NCBI GenBank assembly: GCA_964645655.1
Contig: CAZXZS010000003.1
Coordinates: forward strand, 62,001-126,000
DNA: 64,000 bases
Origin: JAGOUA01 sp964645655
Lineage (GTDB): Bacteria; Patescibacteriota; Patescibacteriia; 2-12-FULL-60-25
Direction of reading: 5' to 3'
The notes below the pieces were generated by a model. The model saw nothing but the letters and a program-made list of their open reading frames with translations. It had not been told where the DNA came from and made no database searches. Below are positions 16,846 to 25,839 of this stretch, one piece after another. Both the position numbers and the translations under genes were made by a program. The stretch's first letter is position 1, and each line of letters opens with the position of its first letter.

Positions 16846-18738
16846 ATGGAAGCACATTCCTCGTCTTCACGTCTGTTTACCCGCTTGCGCCAAGCCTGGA
16901 AGCGCGTCTTCTTTTGGCAAGCCATTCCCGTGGGCAGCAAGGAGCACGCCCCGCCACCCAGCTCGGACCAGGCGCTCGTCGCCAAGGTGACAGCCTCGAC
17001 CCCGCTCCCCCGTTGGCAGCAATTGCGCTACCTGTCGCACGTCTTTTCGCGCAAGGAGCGCTTTCAATTTTGGACCTCCCTCGTCGCCGGGCTCACGTTT
17101 TTGCTGATCGCGGCCGGATTTTTCTTGGAACCCCGCCTCGTCCGACAACCGAGCCAAGGTGGGATGCTGGTCGAAGGCCTGGTGGGGACGCCGAAATGGG
17201 TGAACCCGGTCTTGGCGCTCAGCACCCTCGACCGGGACCTGAGCCAGCTGGTCTTCAGCGGTCTGTTCGTCTTCGATGGCGGCGTCTTGCGGCCAGATTT
17301 GGCGGCGAGCACGCAAATCCTGGACCAGGGGAACGTCCTCGAGATCCGCTTGCGCGAAGACGTTCGTTTTCATGACGGCCAACCGCTGACCGCGGACGAC
17401 GTGGTCTTTACGTTGAACGACGCGATCCGGAACCCGTCCTGGCACTCGCCGCTCGCGGAGCGGTTCGCGAACATCGAAGCGATCCGTGTCGATCCGTACA
17501 CCGTCCAGATCAAGATGACGGGCACGCCGCTCAGCCAGACTGCGCTCCAGACGCTCCTCACCGTCGGGATCCTGCCGGGACACCGGTGGGAAGACGCCAG
17601 TGAAGGCTCGCCCCAGCTGGCGGAAGACAACCTTAAGCCGATCGGCTCGGGCCCGTACCAGTTCGAGGCCTTCACGCGCGATACCCGCGGCGCGATCCTG
17701 ACATACACCCTCAAGCGCTTTTCCGGATATTACGGGCAAGCCCCGTTCCTGGACCAGCGGCAGTTCCGCTTCTACCCGGACCGCAAGAGCGCGGAACTCG
17801 CCCTGCAATCGAAGCAATTGGACGCGCTCGCGTTCGTCCCTTGGAGCGAGCAGGATCAGGTACGCGGGACGGGCCAGAAGACGCTGCAACTCGAGCTGCC
17901 GCAAGTGACGACCGTTTTCTTTAACACGCAAGACGCCCTCCTGAAGGAACGGTCATTGCGGACCGCCTTGCAGCTGGCCATCGATCGTGGCGAGTTAAGC
18001 CAACAGATCCCGCACGTGACCCCGCTCCAGACGCCCTTCCCCTACCTCGAGACGTATTCGACCTCTACGCAGCTGGCGAACTTGGATAAGGCCCGGCAAC
18101 TGCTCGAGGAAACGCGTTGGAAGGTGGATGAGGCGACGGGACAGCGGTTCCTGCAGCCGGTTCCGGCCGCACGCCCCACCCGCTCAACCGCCACAAGCAC
18201 AACGGCAACGTTTTCTACGAGCACGCCCCTTACCTTGTCCCTTCTCGTGCCGACGCAGGGCGACCTGCCGATCGTGGCCGAATCGCTCAAGCGGCGCTGG
18301 TCCCTCCTGGGCGTGAACGTGACCGTGGAGGCGCTTGAACGCGAGGAGATCATGCGCCGTTCCCTCGATGAGCGAACGCACCAGATCGTGTTGCTGAACG
18401 TCTTGGCGCAAGATGATGCCGACCTGCTGCCGTTCTGGCACAAGGACGAGGACAACCTGAATTTCTCCCAATGGACGAGCGCCGTGGTGACGGATGGCCT
18501 GCGGAGCCTGGCGACGGCGACGAGCTCAGAAGCGATTGCGCGGGCACGGGTACGCGTGACGGAAGCCATCCTGGGGCAGGAGGCGGCGGTGTTCCTGTTC
18601 CGCCCGTCGTATGCCTACCTGCTGCAGAACGGCTTTCAGGGGACGCAAAACCTCCAAGTCCGCTCCCCTGCCGACCGGCTGACGGCGACCTTGGGCTGGT
18701 ACATCCGGACCCGACTCCGGTGGCAAGGCACGCCTTGA
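16846..18738 (+). CDS. Family 5 solute-binding protein (peptide ABC transporter type)
   Basis: The 630-residue protein has a cytoplasmic N-terminus of about 75 residues, a membrane helix near 80-100 and an extracytoplasmic SBP_bac_5 domain. Motifs of OppA/DppA proteins are clear: VNPVLALSTLDRDLSQLVFSGLF, IRLREDVRFHDGQPLTADDVVFTLN and IGSGPYQFEAF. A Thr/Ser-rich insert lies near residue 450. It would bind peptides or similar ligands on the outer face. It is anchored by a helix rather than a lipid, and no permease or ATPase gene is adjacent, so its partner is unknown. Confidence 0.9.
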   Translation: MEAHSSSSRLFTRLRQAWKRVFFWQAIPVGSKEHAPPPSSDQALVAKVTASTPLPRWQQLRYLSHVFSRKERFQFWTSLVAGLTFLLIAAGFFLEPRLVRQPSQGGMLVEGLVGTPKWVNPVLALSTLDRDLSQLVFSGLFVFDGGVLRPDLAASTQILDQGNVLEIRLREDVRFHDGQPLTADDVVFTLNDAIRNPSWHSPLAERFANIEAIRVDPYTVQIKMTGTPLSQTALQTLLTVGILPGHRWEDASEGSPQLAEDNLKPIGSGPYQFEAFTRDTRGAILTYTLKRFSGYYGQAPFLDQRQFRFYPDRKSAELALQSKQLDALAFVPWSEQDQVRGTGQKTLQLELPQVTTVFFNTQDALLKERSLRTALQLAIDRGELSQQIPHVTPLQTPFPYLETYSTSTQLANLDKARQLLEETRWKVDEATGQRFLQPVPAARPTRSTATSTTATFSTSTPLTLSLLVPTQGDLPIVAESLKRRWSLLGVNVTVEALEREEIMRRSLDERTHQIVLLNVLAQDDADLLPFWHKDEDNLNFSQWTSAVVTDGLRSLATATSSEAIARARVRVTEAILGQEAAVFLFRPSYAYLLQNGFQGTQNLQVRSPADRLTATLGWYIRTRLRWQGTP

Positions 18739-18773
18739 CCGCCGAGGGGCCACCCAGTAGAGTGGCCCCGTCT

Positions 18774-18860
<87 letters not shown>

Positions 18861-18863
18861 TGT

Positions 18864-18893
18864 AAAAAACTCGCTTTCTGAGCGAGTTTTTTC
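18864..18893 (+). terminator. Terminator of tRNA-Leu
   Basis: AACTCGCTT..GAGCGAGTTTTTT hairpin with T-run, 4 nt after the tRNA. Confidence 0.85.
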
Positions 18894-19020
18894 GTCTCGC
18901 GAAAGGCTCGCCCTCTACGCCACCTTCGAACGGGTGGCGTGACCCTCCGATCTACGGATCTGGGGGTTCTTTATTTTCCCAAGAAATTAAGGAATCCCCC
19001 TTAAGAACGATGTCGCCACC

Positions 19021-19049
19021 TTGACAAAACCCCAAAAAACCTCTAGGGT
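19021..19049 (+). promoter_or_regulatory. Promoter of the 19075-20450 operon
   Basis: TTGACA (19021-19026), 17-bp spacer, TAGGGT (19044-19049); ribosome site CAGGAGG at 19057-19063. Confidence 0.72.
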
Positions 19050-19074
19050 CCGCGCTCAGGAGGCCGCGAACGCC

Positions 19075-19521
19075 ATGTCCGAAAGCTCATCCCTCAAAGA
19101 AAAGCGCCGATCCGTCCAAGAGCGCCTGCGTAGGCTGGAGAACATGGCCCGTCTCATCGAGGAAGATCCTCCCTTCAACCACCTGATCGGCGGGGTCGAC
19201 GTGCGCGTGAAGGAGTTCATGACGCTCTTCCTGGAGACGCTCTGGGACAAGCGAACCTCGGTCGAGGGCTACGCGCTCGGCTACCGTGGCAAGTCGCGCC
19301 CCGTCCGGACGCCGAATCCCGTCTTCGAGGCCTTCATCGCCCGTGCGATCCCGCGTGGCACGCGCCAGCGCCTGGTCCGACTCGAACTCGCCCGGAAGCG
19401 TTTCTACCGCCGCTACCGGGCCATGCGCCCCATCGACACGCTCAGTCCGGCGAATGTCGCCAAGGTCGAGGCGCTCGTCAAGACGTTCCGCCAGAAGCAG
19501 GGACAAGGAGGCTCGCGATGA
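19075..19521 (+). CDS. Orphan basic protein, first gene of a two-gene operon
   Basis: No family is recognised. The start ATG 19075 is set by the promoter (the frame reaches back into the -35 box) and by AGGAGG 11 nt upstream. The 148-residue product is rich in Arg and Lys and probably all-helical, with a heptad-like N-terminus (LKEKRRSVQERLRRLENMAR). It contains FNHLIGGVDVRVKEFMTLFLETLWDK and a C-terminal VAKVEALVKTF. A nucleic-acid-binding or scaffold role is conceivable but not shown. Its stop overlaps the start of the next gene (ATGA), so the two are coupled. Confidence 0.65.
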   Translation: MSESSSLKEKRRSVQERLRRLENMARLIEEDPPFNHLIGGVDVRVKEFMTLFLETLWDKRTSVEGYALGYRGKSRPVRTPNPVFEAFIARAIPRGTRQRLVRLELARKRFYRRYRAMRPIDTLSPANVAKVEALVKTFRQKQGQGGSR

Positions 19522-20450
19522 GTCGCTCAACGTCTGGAAGTCCGCAGGAGGCGTGGGACCGGTTTCGTGCGGCGGCCCTGAATCGGCGCGAGACCTTCGC
19601 GTTCCAACATGGCGGGCACGATCGCCCGCTGGAAGCGTTCGTGGAGATGCTTGCGGAGAGCCTGCCGTCCCGAATGCCGATCCTCTACAAGGACAACGTG
19701 GTACCGGTGCCGATCTGCACGGCGACGGATCTCGACCGACTCATGGCGGCCATGGAACGAGGCGCGACCGCCGAGGCGATCACGCTTCCCCTCCCTCACC
19801 CGGCGACCGGCGGAGCTTGCCGCTTCTGCGGGCGCACGCCACTCTACCGCTTCGATGGGAAGGCCTTCATGGCCACGGACCCCTGTCCCGTGCAGGATGA
19901 GCCCTTTCTCCTCACCCTGGAGACGGCGGGACGGCTCGTCTGTACCGACGACCTTTGCGAATGGGCGTCCCCCGGCGCACGCAAGGTGGAGCGCGAGGTC
20001 CGATACCAGGCGGTCGGACCGGGCGGCAACCGGGACAGCCTTCTCGCCGACCAATGCGCCGCGAAGTGGCACGAAGGGAATGGCCTGATCAGCGTCCGCA
20101 TCGGGAACACCTGCCCTAGCGTCTATCGCCGCTTCCGACCGGATGGGTCCATCGAATTCCAGATAGGCCCCGAGGGGTACGAACGGGACGAATACGGCCT
20201 CCAAACGGGAGATCCCATCCCCCTCGAGGGCGAAGAGCTGTTTCAGATCGCAACGAACGTCTGGATGTGCTCGATCATGGATTTCGACGCGTACCAAAAA
20301 GCGGGCGGTGCGCCCAGGCCGTCCGTACGGGCGTTCGACGCTCCACCCGGGAGCTACGAGGTGCGCGTGCACCGGTACGAGCGCTCGTGGCAACCCACGT
20401 CCGTGCGACCGGGCCCCTTCCTGACGATCCGCCGCAAGAACGCCCCCTGA
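19518..20450 (+). CDS. Orphan Cys-motif protein (paralog of the 40539 and 42292 genes)
   Basis: The family is unknown to me. The 310-residue protein carries the core CRFCGRTPLYRFDG-x6-DPC, which matches the tandem genes at 40.5-43.8 kb (C-x2-C-G, FDG, PC). It also shares the following strand (LLTLETAGRLVCTDDL, in the others IDVPSGLLYVGPDV) and a C-terminal PPGSYEVRVHRYERSW, elsewhere PPGRYR. The CxxC and PC cysteines could bind zinc (inference). It lacks about 200 residues found in the two longer paralogs. It is translationally coupled to the preceding basic protein and followed by a strong terminator. Confidence 0.7.
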   Translation: MSRSTSGSPQEAWDRFRAAALNRRETFAFQHGGHDRPLEAFVEMLAESLPSRMPILYKDNVVPVPICTATDLDRLMAAMERGATAEAITLPLPHPATGGACRFCGRTPLYRFDGKAFMATDPCPVQDEPFLLTLETAGRLVCTDDLCEWASPGARKVEREVRYQAVGPGGNRDSLLADQCAAKWHEGNGLISVRIGNTCPSVYRRFRPDGSIEFQIGPEGYERDEYGLQTGDPIPLEGEELFQIATNVWMCSIMDFDAYQKAGGAPRPSVRAFDAPPGSYEVRVHRYERSWQPTSVRPGPFLTIRRKNAP

Positions 20451-20487
20451 CCCTTCCTGGAAGAGCGGCCCGGAAGGGTCTTTTTTA
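20451..20487 (+). terminator. Terminator of the 19075-20450 operon
   Basis: GACCCTTC/GGAAGGGTC stem and a T-run on the plus strand. Confidence 0.85.
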
Positions 20488-20505
20488 TCGCCCTAGGCCC
20501 ATCCC

Positions 20506-20534
20506 TTGACGAAATTGGCGGGACCTGATAGCTT
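20506..20534 (+). promoter_or_regulatory. Promoter of the Nudix-like gene
   Basis: TTGACG (20506-20511), 17-bp spacer, TAGCTT (20529-20534). Confidence 0.62.
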
Positions 20535-20587
20535 ATAGGGCATTTTTGACCGAATCCGTCGGTCATGCGCGCAAAAAGGAACGTCTC
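20535..20587 (+). promoter_or_regulatory. 5' leader with 6-bp hairpin
   Basis: After the -10 box the leader holds GACCGA-ATCCG-TCGGTC, then ATGCGCGCAAAAAGGA and an ATG at 20588. The layout matches the leaders of the genes at 42113, 43785 and 55401. Confidence 0.5.
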
Positions 20588-20626
20588 ATGGACAATGAGG
20601 CAAACCAGAGAGAAGGAGGTGCGAAA

Positions 20627-21385
20627 ATGTCACGATTCATCCTGATGGACGGCCGCCAGATCCCGGTCACCTACGAGCCCAACATCATGCGGCCGCAGGG
20701 ACGCCTGCTCGAGGAGTCGGGCCTTCTCACCAAGTGGGCCACGGGCCTCGACAAGCGGTTCTTCCTGCACGGAATCCTGGTCCAATCGGTGGACCTATTC
20801 GGCTCGCGCGTCGGGTTCGTGAAGATCAGCGCCCACATCACCGGCCGGAACGCGGATGGGACGCCTGACGGGCAGCGGATCCCCGGGATCGTGTTCCTGC
20901 GAGGTGACAGCGTCGGGATCCTCGTGGTCCTGGAGTGTCCCGCGGAGATCGATCCTGCCAGCATCGAGATGCCGCGGGAGACCTACGCGGTCCTCACGGT
21001 CCAGCCCCGGGCGCCGACGCGCGCCTTCGACGTCACCGAGATCCCCGCCGGCATGCTCGACGGTTCAGGCGACTTCACCGGCATCGCCGCGAAGGAACTG
21101 GCCGAGGAGCTTGGCGACGACTTCGCCATCTCCGAGAAGGACCTCGTCCCGCTCGGGGGGCCGATCTTCCTCTCGCCGGGCGGCTGTGACGAGCGCCTGC
21201 AGCTGTTCTGCTGCACGCGGACCATGGATCGGGCACGCGCGATGGCGCTGAAGGGACGGCTCACCGGCGCCCTGGCGGAGGGCGAACGCATCACCCTCAC
21301 CGTGGTCCCGCTGGACACCCTGGCGGAGATCCCGGACGCGAAGACGCAGCTCGCGTATCTCAAATACCGTCACCAGCTACGCTGA
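20627..21385 (+). CDS. Nudix-like hydrolase (ADP-sugar diphosphatase type)
   Basis: The sequence IPAGMLDGSGDFTGIAAKELAEELGDD is a Nudix box like that of the plant and animal NDP-sugar diphosphatases (NUDX14/NUDT14 type). The canonical form is G-x5-E-x7-REUxEExGU. Here the first glutamate is Gly and RE is KE, while the EExG glutamates remain, so activity is plausible but altered. The domain N-terminal to it fits the ADP-sugar subfamily. ATG 20627 follows an almost perfect AGAAGGAGGT; an in-frame ATG at 20588 follows a weaker AAAGGA and would add 13 residues. The gene is monocistronic with a hairpin leader. The substrate cannot be told from sequence. Confidence 0.68.
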   Translation: MSRFILMDGRQIPVTYEPNIMRPQGRLLEESGLLTKWATGLDKRFFLHGILVQSVDLFGSRVGFVKISAHITGRNADGTPDGQRIPGIVFLRGDSVGILVVLECPAEIDPASIEMPRETYAVLTVQPRAPTRAFDVTEIPAGMLDGSGDFTGIAAKELAEELGDDFAISEKDLVPLGGPIFLSPGGCDERLQLFCCTRTMDRARAMALKGRLTGALAEGERITLTVVPLDTLAEIPDAKTQLAYLKYRHQLR

Positions 21386-21457
21386 TCCGCCTGGCAGGGG
21401 CATGCCCCTGTCCTTTCCCCGGGGACCCCCATGTCGATGGGAGCCCTCGGACGAAAC

Positions 21458-21484
21458 GCTGGACCCTTGCGGTCCAGCCTTTTC
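21458..21484 (+). terminator. Terminator after the Nudix-like gene
   Basis: GCTGGACC/GGTCCAGC stem and TTTT. A separate 16-bp palindrome CAGGGGCATGCCCCTG lies at 21394-21409. Confidence 0.75.
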
Positions 21485-21488
21485 CCAG

Positions 21489-21516
21489 GGCGCTTGATGC
21501 GAACGCATGGAGCGCC
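21489..21516 (+). promoter_or_regulatory. Hairpin just upstream of the 21547 ribosome site
   Basis: GGCGCT/AGCGCC encloses ATGCG-AA-CGCAT, giving a long imperfect hairpin 16 nt before AAGAAGGAG. I see no clear promoter box between it and the preceding terminator. Confidence 0.45.
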
Positions 21517-21546
21517 GTGAGAAGATCCCCCAAGAAGGAGACGCCC

Positions 21547-22317
21547 ATGCCCGCGAATGGCAACCTGTCCGTACGCCTCGACTCGCTGCGCGCCCAAGAC
21601 GTCCTTGACGCGATCCGACTGAACCCCGAACTCGGCACGGAGCTGATGCGCCGCCTCCGCGAAGACCCGCTCCCCGAGCGCGACACGCCCCCGCAGACCC
21701 TGACCCTCCTCTATCCGAGGGTGAACGAGTACGCCTTCGACCCCGTCGCCCGCGCGCTCGTCCTGGCCCTGCGCGACCGCAGGTGGCTAGTCCCTGGCTG
21801 CGAGGTGGGCTTCCACACCTACCAAAGCGGCCACGAGCGGTACCAGATGGTGAAGGAGGTCCGCACGCGCGACGTGCGCATCGAGTTCTTTCGGGAGCAG
21901 GGACCGGTCCCGGCGCGTACACGCCCCATGGACTTGGCAGGCGTCCACCAGATCACCTGCCGCCTGGGACGCCTCGCCGTCTACACTGACGGCAGCGGAC
22001 CGAGCTTCGAGCACTTCGTGGCCGGCGACTGGGAAAAGAACCGCGCGTACCTGCTGACGGGGAACCTCGTCCTCGCCAAGCACTACCGGGAGGAACGACT
22101 CCACCTTCCCTACGTCCGCTCCTGGTCAACGGACGGGGTCGCGTGGCGCAGCAAGGCGAGCGGGCGCGCGCCCTTCCTGGTCCCGGGAACCGACGCGCGA
22201 GACTACCCCGCCGATGCCAACGACCCGCCCTTCATCGTCTTCGCCGAACTCGAGGCCGCCATGACGGCCGCCGTGCAGATGGTCCTCGAAGAGGTCTTGG
22301 CCGCCCCCCTCCCCTGA
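21547..22317 (+). CDS. Orphan protein of unknown function
   Basis: No family is recognised. ATG 21547 follows AAGGAG at a good distance. The 256-residue product begins with a helical segment (LRAQDVLDAIRLNPELGTELMRRL) and continues as an alpha/beta domain with many aromatic residues (CEVGFHTYQSGHERYQMVKEV, SWSTDGVAWRS). It ends in a helix AELEAAMTAAVQMVLEEVL. No signal peptide, membrane segment or Cys motif is present, so it is probably cytoplasmic. Its high GC and strong ribosome site match the neighbouring orphan genes, and it may have been acquired or expanded with them (inference). Confidence 0.62.
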   Translation: MPANGNLSVRLDSLRAQDVLDAIRLNPELGTELMRRLREDPLPERDTPPQTLTLLYPRVNEYAFDPVARALVLALRDRRWLVPGCEVGFHTYQSGHERYQMVKEVRTRDVRIEFFREQGPVPARTRPMDLAGVHQITCRLGRLAVYTDGSGPSFEHFVAGDWEKNRAYLLTGNLVLAKHYREERLHLPYVRSWSTDGVAWRSKASGRAPFLVPGTDARDYPADANDPPFIVFAELEAAMTAAVQMVLEEVLAAPLP

Positions 22318-22344
22318 ACCGACCGTTCAGGGATTTTCATACAA

Positions 22345-22378
22345 AAAAACGCGACGGGCGAGGCTCGTCGCGTTTTTC
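22345..22378. terminator. Bidirectional terminator
   Basis: AAAAAACGCGACG..CGTCGCGTTTTT hairpin between the convergent orphan and nitroreductase genes. Confidence 0.85.
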
Positions 22379-22388
22379 CTCTCGCGCG

Positions 22389-22991
22389 TCAGGCGCGGCG
22401 TTCCACGATCTCTTCCAAGGGCACGCGCACCTTCGGCAGCCCCGGTTGGGCCGCGTATCCCAAGGGGAGGAACGTGGTCGCCGAAGCATCGGTCAACCCA
22501 AGAATCTCATTCGCCTTCGCGGCGTCGAACCCTTCCATCGGACAGCTGTCGAGCCCGCGTTCGGCGGCAGCCAAGATCATCGCCTGGAGGGCGAGGTACG
22601 TCTGGCGCGCCAGCCAGGCCTCGGACTTTTCGGGGTCCGGCGAGACCCAGCCCATCACCATGTTCAGGTACGCTTTCGCCTTCTCCTCTCCTGCCATGGC
22701 CGTGATGAGTTCGACGTTCCGGTTGATCCGGACCATCGGGTCACGCATCGTCGTGACGACGAGCAGGTGGCTTGCTTCGGTGACCTGCGGCTGGCCGTAG
22801 GCGACCTCACGAAGCTTGGCCCGGACCTCCGGGTTCGTGACGACCAGGATCTTCCAAGGCTGCGTATTGGCACTGGAGCAGGAGAGGCGTGCCGCCTCGA
22901 GGACATAGGTGAGGTCCTCTTCCGAAACCTTCTTCGTCACATCAAACGCTTTCGTGGCGAACCGCTTGTTCAGGAGCTCGTGGATGGTCAT
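22389..22991 (-). CDS. Nitroreductase family protein
   Basis: This is an FMN-dependent NAD(P)H oxidoreductase of the NfsB/nitroreductase fold. The 200-residue product starts MTIHELLNKRFATKAFD, with the FMN-phosphate-binding RFATKAF stretch. It continues with AARLSCSSANTQPWKILVV and, near the C-terminus, AAERGLDSCPMEGFD and FLPLGYAA. These are family hallmarks. The start at ATG 22991 gives the usual N-terminus; a longer frame adds about 30 non-matching residues. Substrate is unknown. It is monocistronic and convergent with the orphan gene. Confidence 0.9.
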   Translation of the reverse strand: MTIHELLNKRFATKAFDVTKKVSEEDLTYVLEAARLSCSSANTQPWKILVVTNPEVRAKLREVAYGQPQVTEASHLLVVTTMRDPMVRINRNVELITAMAGEEKAKAYLNMVMGWVSPDPEKSEAWLARQTYLALQAMILAAAERGLDSCPMEGFDAAKANEILGLTDASATTFLPLGYAAQPGLPKVRVPLEEIVERRA

Positions 22992-23144
22992 AGTCCTCGG
23001 ACGATAGCAGAAGCGAAGTGGAAACGGAAATGCATGCGGGATCCACATGCGCCCGACCGACGGATGAGCAAGCGTGATCACAAATGCCGCTAAGCGTGAG
23101 CATGGTATTTTTTGCTTATTTTAGACAAATTTTTACCATCCTGA

Positions 23145-23173
23145 TTGACGCTTTTTGGTATTCATGGTATCCT
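23145..23173 (+). promoter_or_regulatory. Promoter of the RNase J gene
   Basis: TTGACG (23145-23150), 17-bp spacer, TATCCT (23168-23173). It would leave a leader of about 155 nt in which I see no clear structure; the bases 22992-23144 are AT-rich and otherwise unassigned. Confidence 0.65.
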
Positions 23174-23332
23174 TCCCATCGATCCAGACGCTTTTTGTGA
23201 GGGATCGGAACCCCGTTCCATCCCCGACAAAAGTCGTTAACCGAGAGTCCTGTCCCTTCTTTTCGCGTTTCAGGATTTCTTCGCCTGTTAGAGGCTTTCC
23301 ACTAATTGTTTTTTTCTTCGAAATCCACATCT

Positions 23333-25369
23333 ATGGATGCAACGAACCACAACACCCCGCCTGCCGCGGGTGCCGCCCCGCGCCGTCGACCGTTTTCCGG
23401 TCCGCGCGGCGGTTTCGGTCGCCGCTCCGGCTTCAAGCCGCGTCCGGCAGACAAGGCTGGCGAACCCATCGGCATCATCCCGCCGAAAGGGACGGCTCCC
23501 CTGAACCTCTCGCTCAAGAAAGGCTTCGCGAAAGAGGAGCACCGCGGCCCCAGCGACAAGCATGAGGTCAAGCACAAGCGCAAGCGTGGACCCATGGGCG
23601 GCGCCTTTGCCGCCATGCCGCGCATGAGCACCTACAAGAACAAGCCGTACCACAAGACCGGCACCGACGTGGACGTCCTCGCCAAGGGTGACGAGCGTTT
23701 GCGCGTGATGGTCATCGGCGGCAACGAGGAGGTCGGCCGCAACTGCACGGTCATGGAATACGGCAACGACATCATCATCATCGACATGGGCCTCCAGTTC
23801 CCGGACGAGGACATGCCGGGCGTCGACTACATCGTCCCCAACCTCTCCTGCCTCAAGGGCAAGGAACGCAACATCCGCGGCGTGATCATCACCCACGGCC
23901 ACTATGACCACATCGGCGGCGTGCCCCACCTGATGCCCCAGCTCGGCAATCCCCCGCTCTTCGCGACCGACCTGACCTGCGCGATCATCGCCAAGCGCCA
24001 GGAGGACCACCGCGACAAGCCGCCGCTCCGCCTGAACGTCGTCAACACCGACCAGGTGCTGCAGCTCGGCGTCTTCAAGGTCGAATTCTTCGGCGTGGCC
24101 CACTCGGTGCCGTGCTCGATGGGCGTGATCGTCAACACGCCGTGCGGGATCATCGTCCACACGGGGGACTTCAAGCTCGACAGCGAACCGGGCGCGCAAT
24201 CGAAGCAGGAGACCGAGAAGATCAAGGCCCTCGGCGAACGCGGCGTCCTTGCCCTCATGGTCGACTCGACGAACGCGTCCCAGCCGGGCCGCCAGCTGCC
24301 GGAATACGAGATCCAGACCAACCTCGACGAGATCATCCAGAACTCGAAGGGACGCGTGATCATCGGCACGTTCGCATCCATGATCGCCCGCGTGCAGCAG
24401 ATCATCCTCGCCTGCGAACGCAACCACCGCAAGGTGGCCATCGAAGGGTTCTCGATGCGCTCCAACGTCATGATCGCGCAGCAGCTCGGCTACATGAAGA
24501 TCCAGAAGGGGACCCTCATCGAGACCAAGCAGATCAACGACTATCCGCGCGAGAACGTCGCCCTCATCTGCACGGGCGCCCAAGGCGAGGAGCGCGCCGC
24601 CCTCATGCGCATCGCGAACCACGAGCACCCGTTCGTGGGAATCGAGCCGGGCGACACCGTGATCTTCTCCTCGTCCGTCATTCCGGGCAACGAACGCTCG
24701 GTCCAGCGCGTGAAGGACACCCTTTACCGCGAAGGCGCCGAGGTCATCCACTACAAGCTCATGGACGTCCACGCGGGCGGCCACGCGCGCCAGGAAGACC
24801 TCGTGGAGATGCACAACTACGTCAAGCCGAAATACCTGATCCCCATCGAAGGCAACTACTCGTTCCTGTGCGACCACGCCAAGGTCGCCGAAAAGAACGG
24901 GTTCCCGCGCAGCAACATCTTCGTGGCCGACAACGGGCAGGTGATGGAATTCGACCGCGACGGCAACGGGCACCTCACCAACAAGAAGGTCACGACCGAC
25001 TACATCTTCGTCGACGGCCTCGGGGTGGGCAACACCAACCAGATCGTGCTCCGCGACCGCCAGCAGCTGTCCGGTGACGGCGTGGTGATCGTGGTCGCCG
25101 TGGTGGACAACCGGACGGGCGCCCTCCAGGCCCTGCCCGACATCATCTCGCGCGGCTTCGTCTACATGAAGGAGCACGTCGAGCTGATCATGCAGGCCCG
25201 CAACAAGGCCGCGAACATCATGAAGGAAGCCAACCCGCCCGCGAGCGCCACGACCGGCTCCGCGCCGGGGGCCTACCTCAAGGAAAAGCTCCGCGACGAG
25301 CTGGGCGAGTTCCTCTATCATAAGACGGAGCAGCGGCCGATGATCATCCCGGTGGTGATCGAGGTCTAA
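23333..25369 (+). CDS. rnj: Ribonuclease J
   Basis: RNase J combines 5'-3' exonuclease and endonuclease activity in mRNA decay and rRNA maturation. The metallo-beta-lactamase core shows the zinc motif THGHYDHIGG (residues of about 187-196), and the beta-CASP part shows IGTFASMIARVQQI and GAQGEERAAL. The C-terminal segment VDGLGVGN and later are typical. Compared with RNase J of Firmicutes (about 555 residues), this 678-residue protein has a basic, Gly/Arg/Pro-rich N-terminal extension of about 110 residues, probably disordered and RNA-binding. ATG 23333 is chosen over TTG 23306. It is monocistronic with a long leader. Confidence 0.95.
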   Translation: MDATNHNTPPAAGAAPRRRPFSGPRGGFGRRSGFKPRPADKAGEPIGIIPPKGTAPLNLSLKKGFAKEEHRGPSDKHEVKHKRKRGPMGGAFAAMPRMSTYKNKPYHKTGTDVDVLAKGDERLRVMVIGGNEEVGRNCTVMEYGNDIIIIDMGLQFPDEDMPGVDYIVPNLSCLKGKERNIRGVIITHGHYDHIGGVPHLMPQLGNPPLFATDLTCAIIAKRQEDHRDKPPLRLNVVNTDQVLQLGVFKVEFFGVAHSVPCSMGVIVNTPCGIIVHTGDFKLDSEPGAQSKQETEKIKALGERGVLALMVDSTNASQPGRQLPEYEIQTNLDEIIQNSKGRVIIGTFASMIARVQQIILACERNHRKVAIEGFSMRSNVMIAQQLGYMKIQKGTLIETKQINDYPRENVALICTGAQGEERAALMRIANHEHPFVGIEPGDTVIFSSSVIPGNERSVQRVKDTLYREGAEVIHYKLMDVHAGGHARQEDLVEMHNYVKPKYLIPIEGNYSFLCDHAKVAEKNGFPRSNIFVADNGQVMEFDRDGNGHLTNKKVTTDYIFVDGLGVGNTNQIVLRDRQQLSGDGVVIVVAVVDNRTGALQALPDIISRGFVYMKEHVELIMQARNKAANIMKEANPPASATTGSAPGAYLKEKLRDELGEFLYHKTEQRPMIIPVVIEV

Positions 25370-25376
25370 GGACAAG

Positions 25377-25404
25377 AAAAAACCGAGCTGGGCTCGGTTT
25401 TTTG
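25377..25404 (+). terminator. RNase J gene terminator
   Basis: AACCGAGC/GCTCGGTTTTTT hairpin after the stop. Confidence 0.85.
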
Positions 25405-25493
25405 GCGTGCAAAGAGAGTCAGGCGTCAATCAGGGGGACGCAGAGACGTGATCATACGGTGGCTCGGCAAGCGATCGGGGATGGGTACCGATA

Positions 25494-25522
25494 TTGACAA
25501 AATGGGTCTTTTTTGAGATCCT
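25494..25522 (+). promoter_or_regulatory. Probable promoter of the 73-residue gene
   Basis: TTGACA (25494-25499) with 17 bp to GATCCT, a poor -10 match. Confidence 0.4.
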
Positions 25523-25580
25523 GTCCCCCATTCCCTGGCCGCCAATCCCGGCTGCCTGAGAAGAGAAAGGAAGCCATCCC

Positions 25581-25802
25581 ATGGCGATGGATCTTTGCAC
25601 CAAGTGCGGGGTCGCGCATCGGACGGGAAGCGCGGCGGAACCCCCGCCCGCCAGCTCCACAAGGACGACCGAACCCCCGCCGAGGCCGTGGAACGACGCC
25701 ACGGACCCCTTCGAGCGGGCTCCGGGGAGCCGGGACTACTTCTGCCATGGCTCTGCCGACGGGGACTCGCCGCCCGGCACCCCGCCGGGCACCTTCGACT
25801 GA
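25581..25802 (+). CDS. Pro-rich mini-protein with CxxCG motif
   Basis: A 73-residue protein of unknown function. It opens with MAMDLCTKCGVAH, half of a zinc-ribbon-like knuckle, and the rest is Pro/Thr/Gly-rich with one more Cys (YFCHG), so it is likely disordered. Support for coding comes from the AAAGGAA ribosome site, the TTGACA box upstream and a terminator right after the stop. Whether it binds metal needs both Cys pairs, and only one CxxC is present; dimerisation could complete a site (inference). Confidence 0.55.
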   Translation: MAMDLCTKCGVAHRTGSAAEPPPASSTRTTEPPPRPWNDATDPFERAPGSRDYFCHGSADGDSPPGTPPGTFD

Positions 25803-25839
25803 CCCTTTTCCGCTGAAGTGGGCGGAACGGGTCTTTTTT
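25801..25839 (+). terminator. Terminator of the mini-protein gene
   Basis: GACCC..CCGC/GGCGG..GGGTC stem with a T-run; same GACCC/GGGTC base as the terminators at 10092 and 20451. Confidence 0.82.

Noticed and set aside
23288..25429. 713-codon minus-strand frame
   Set aside because: Antisense shadow of the RNase J gene.
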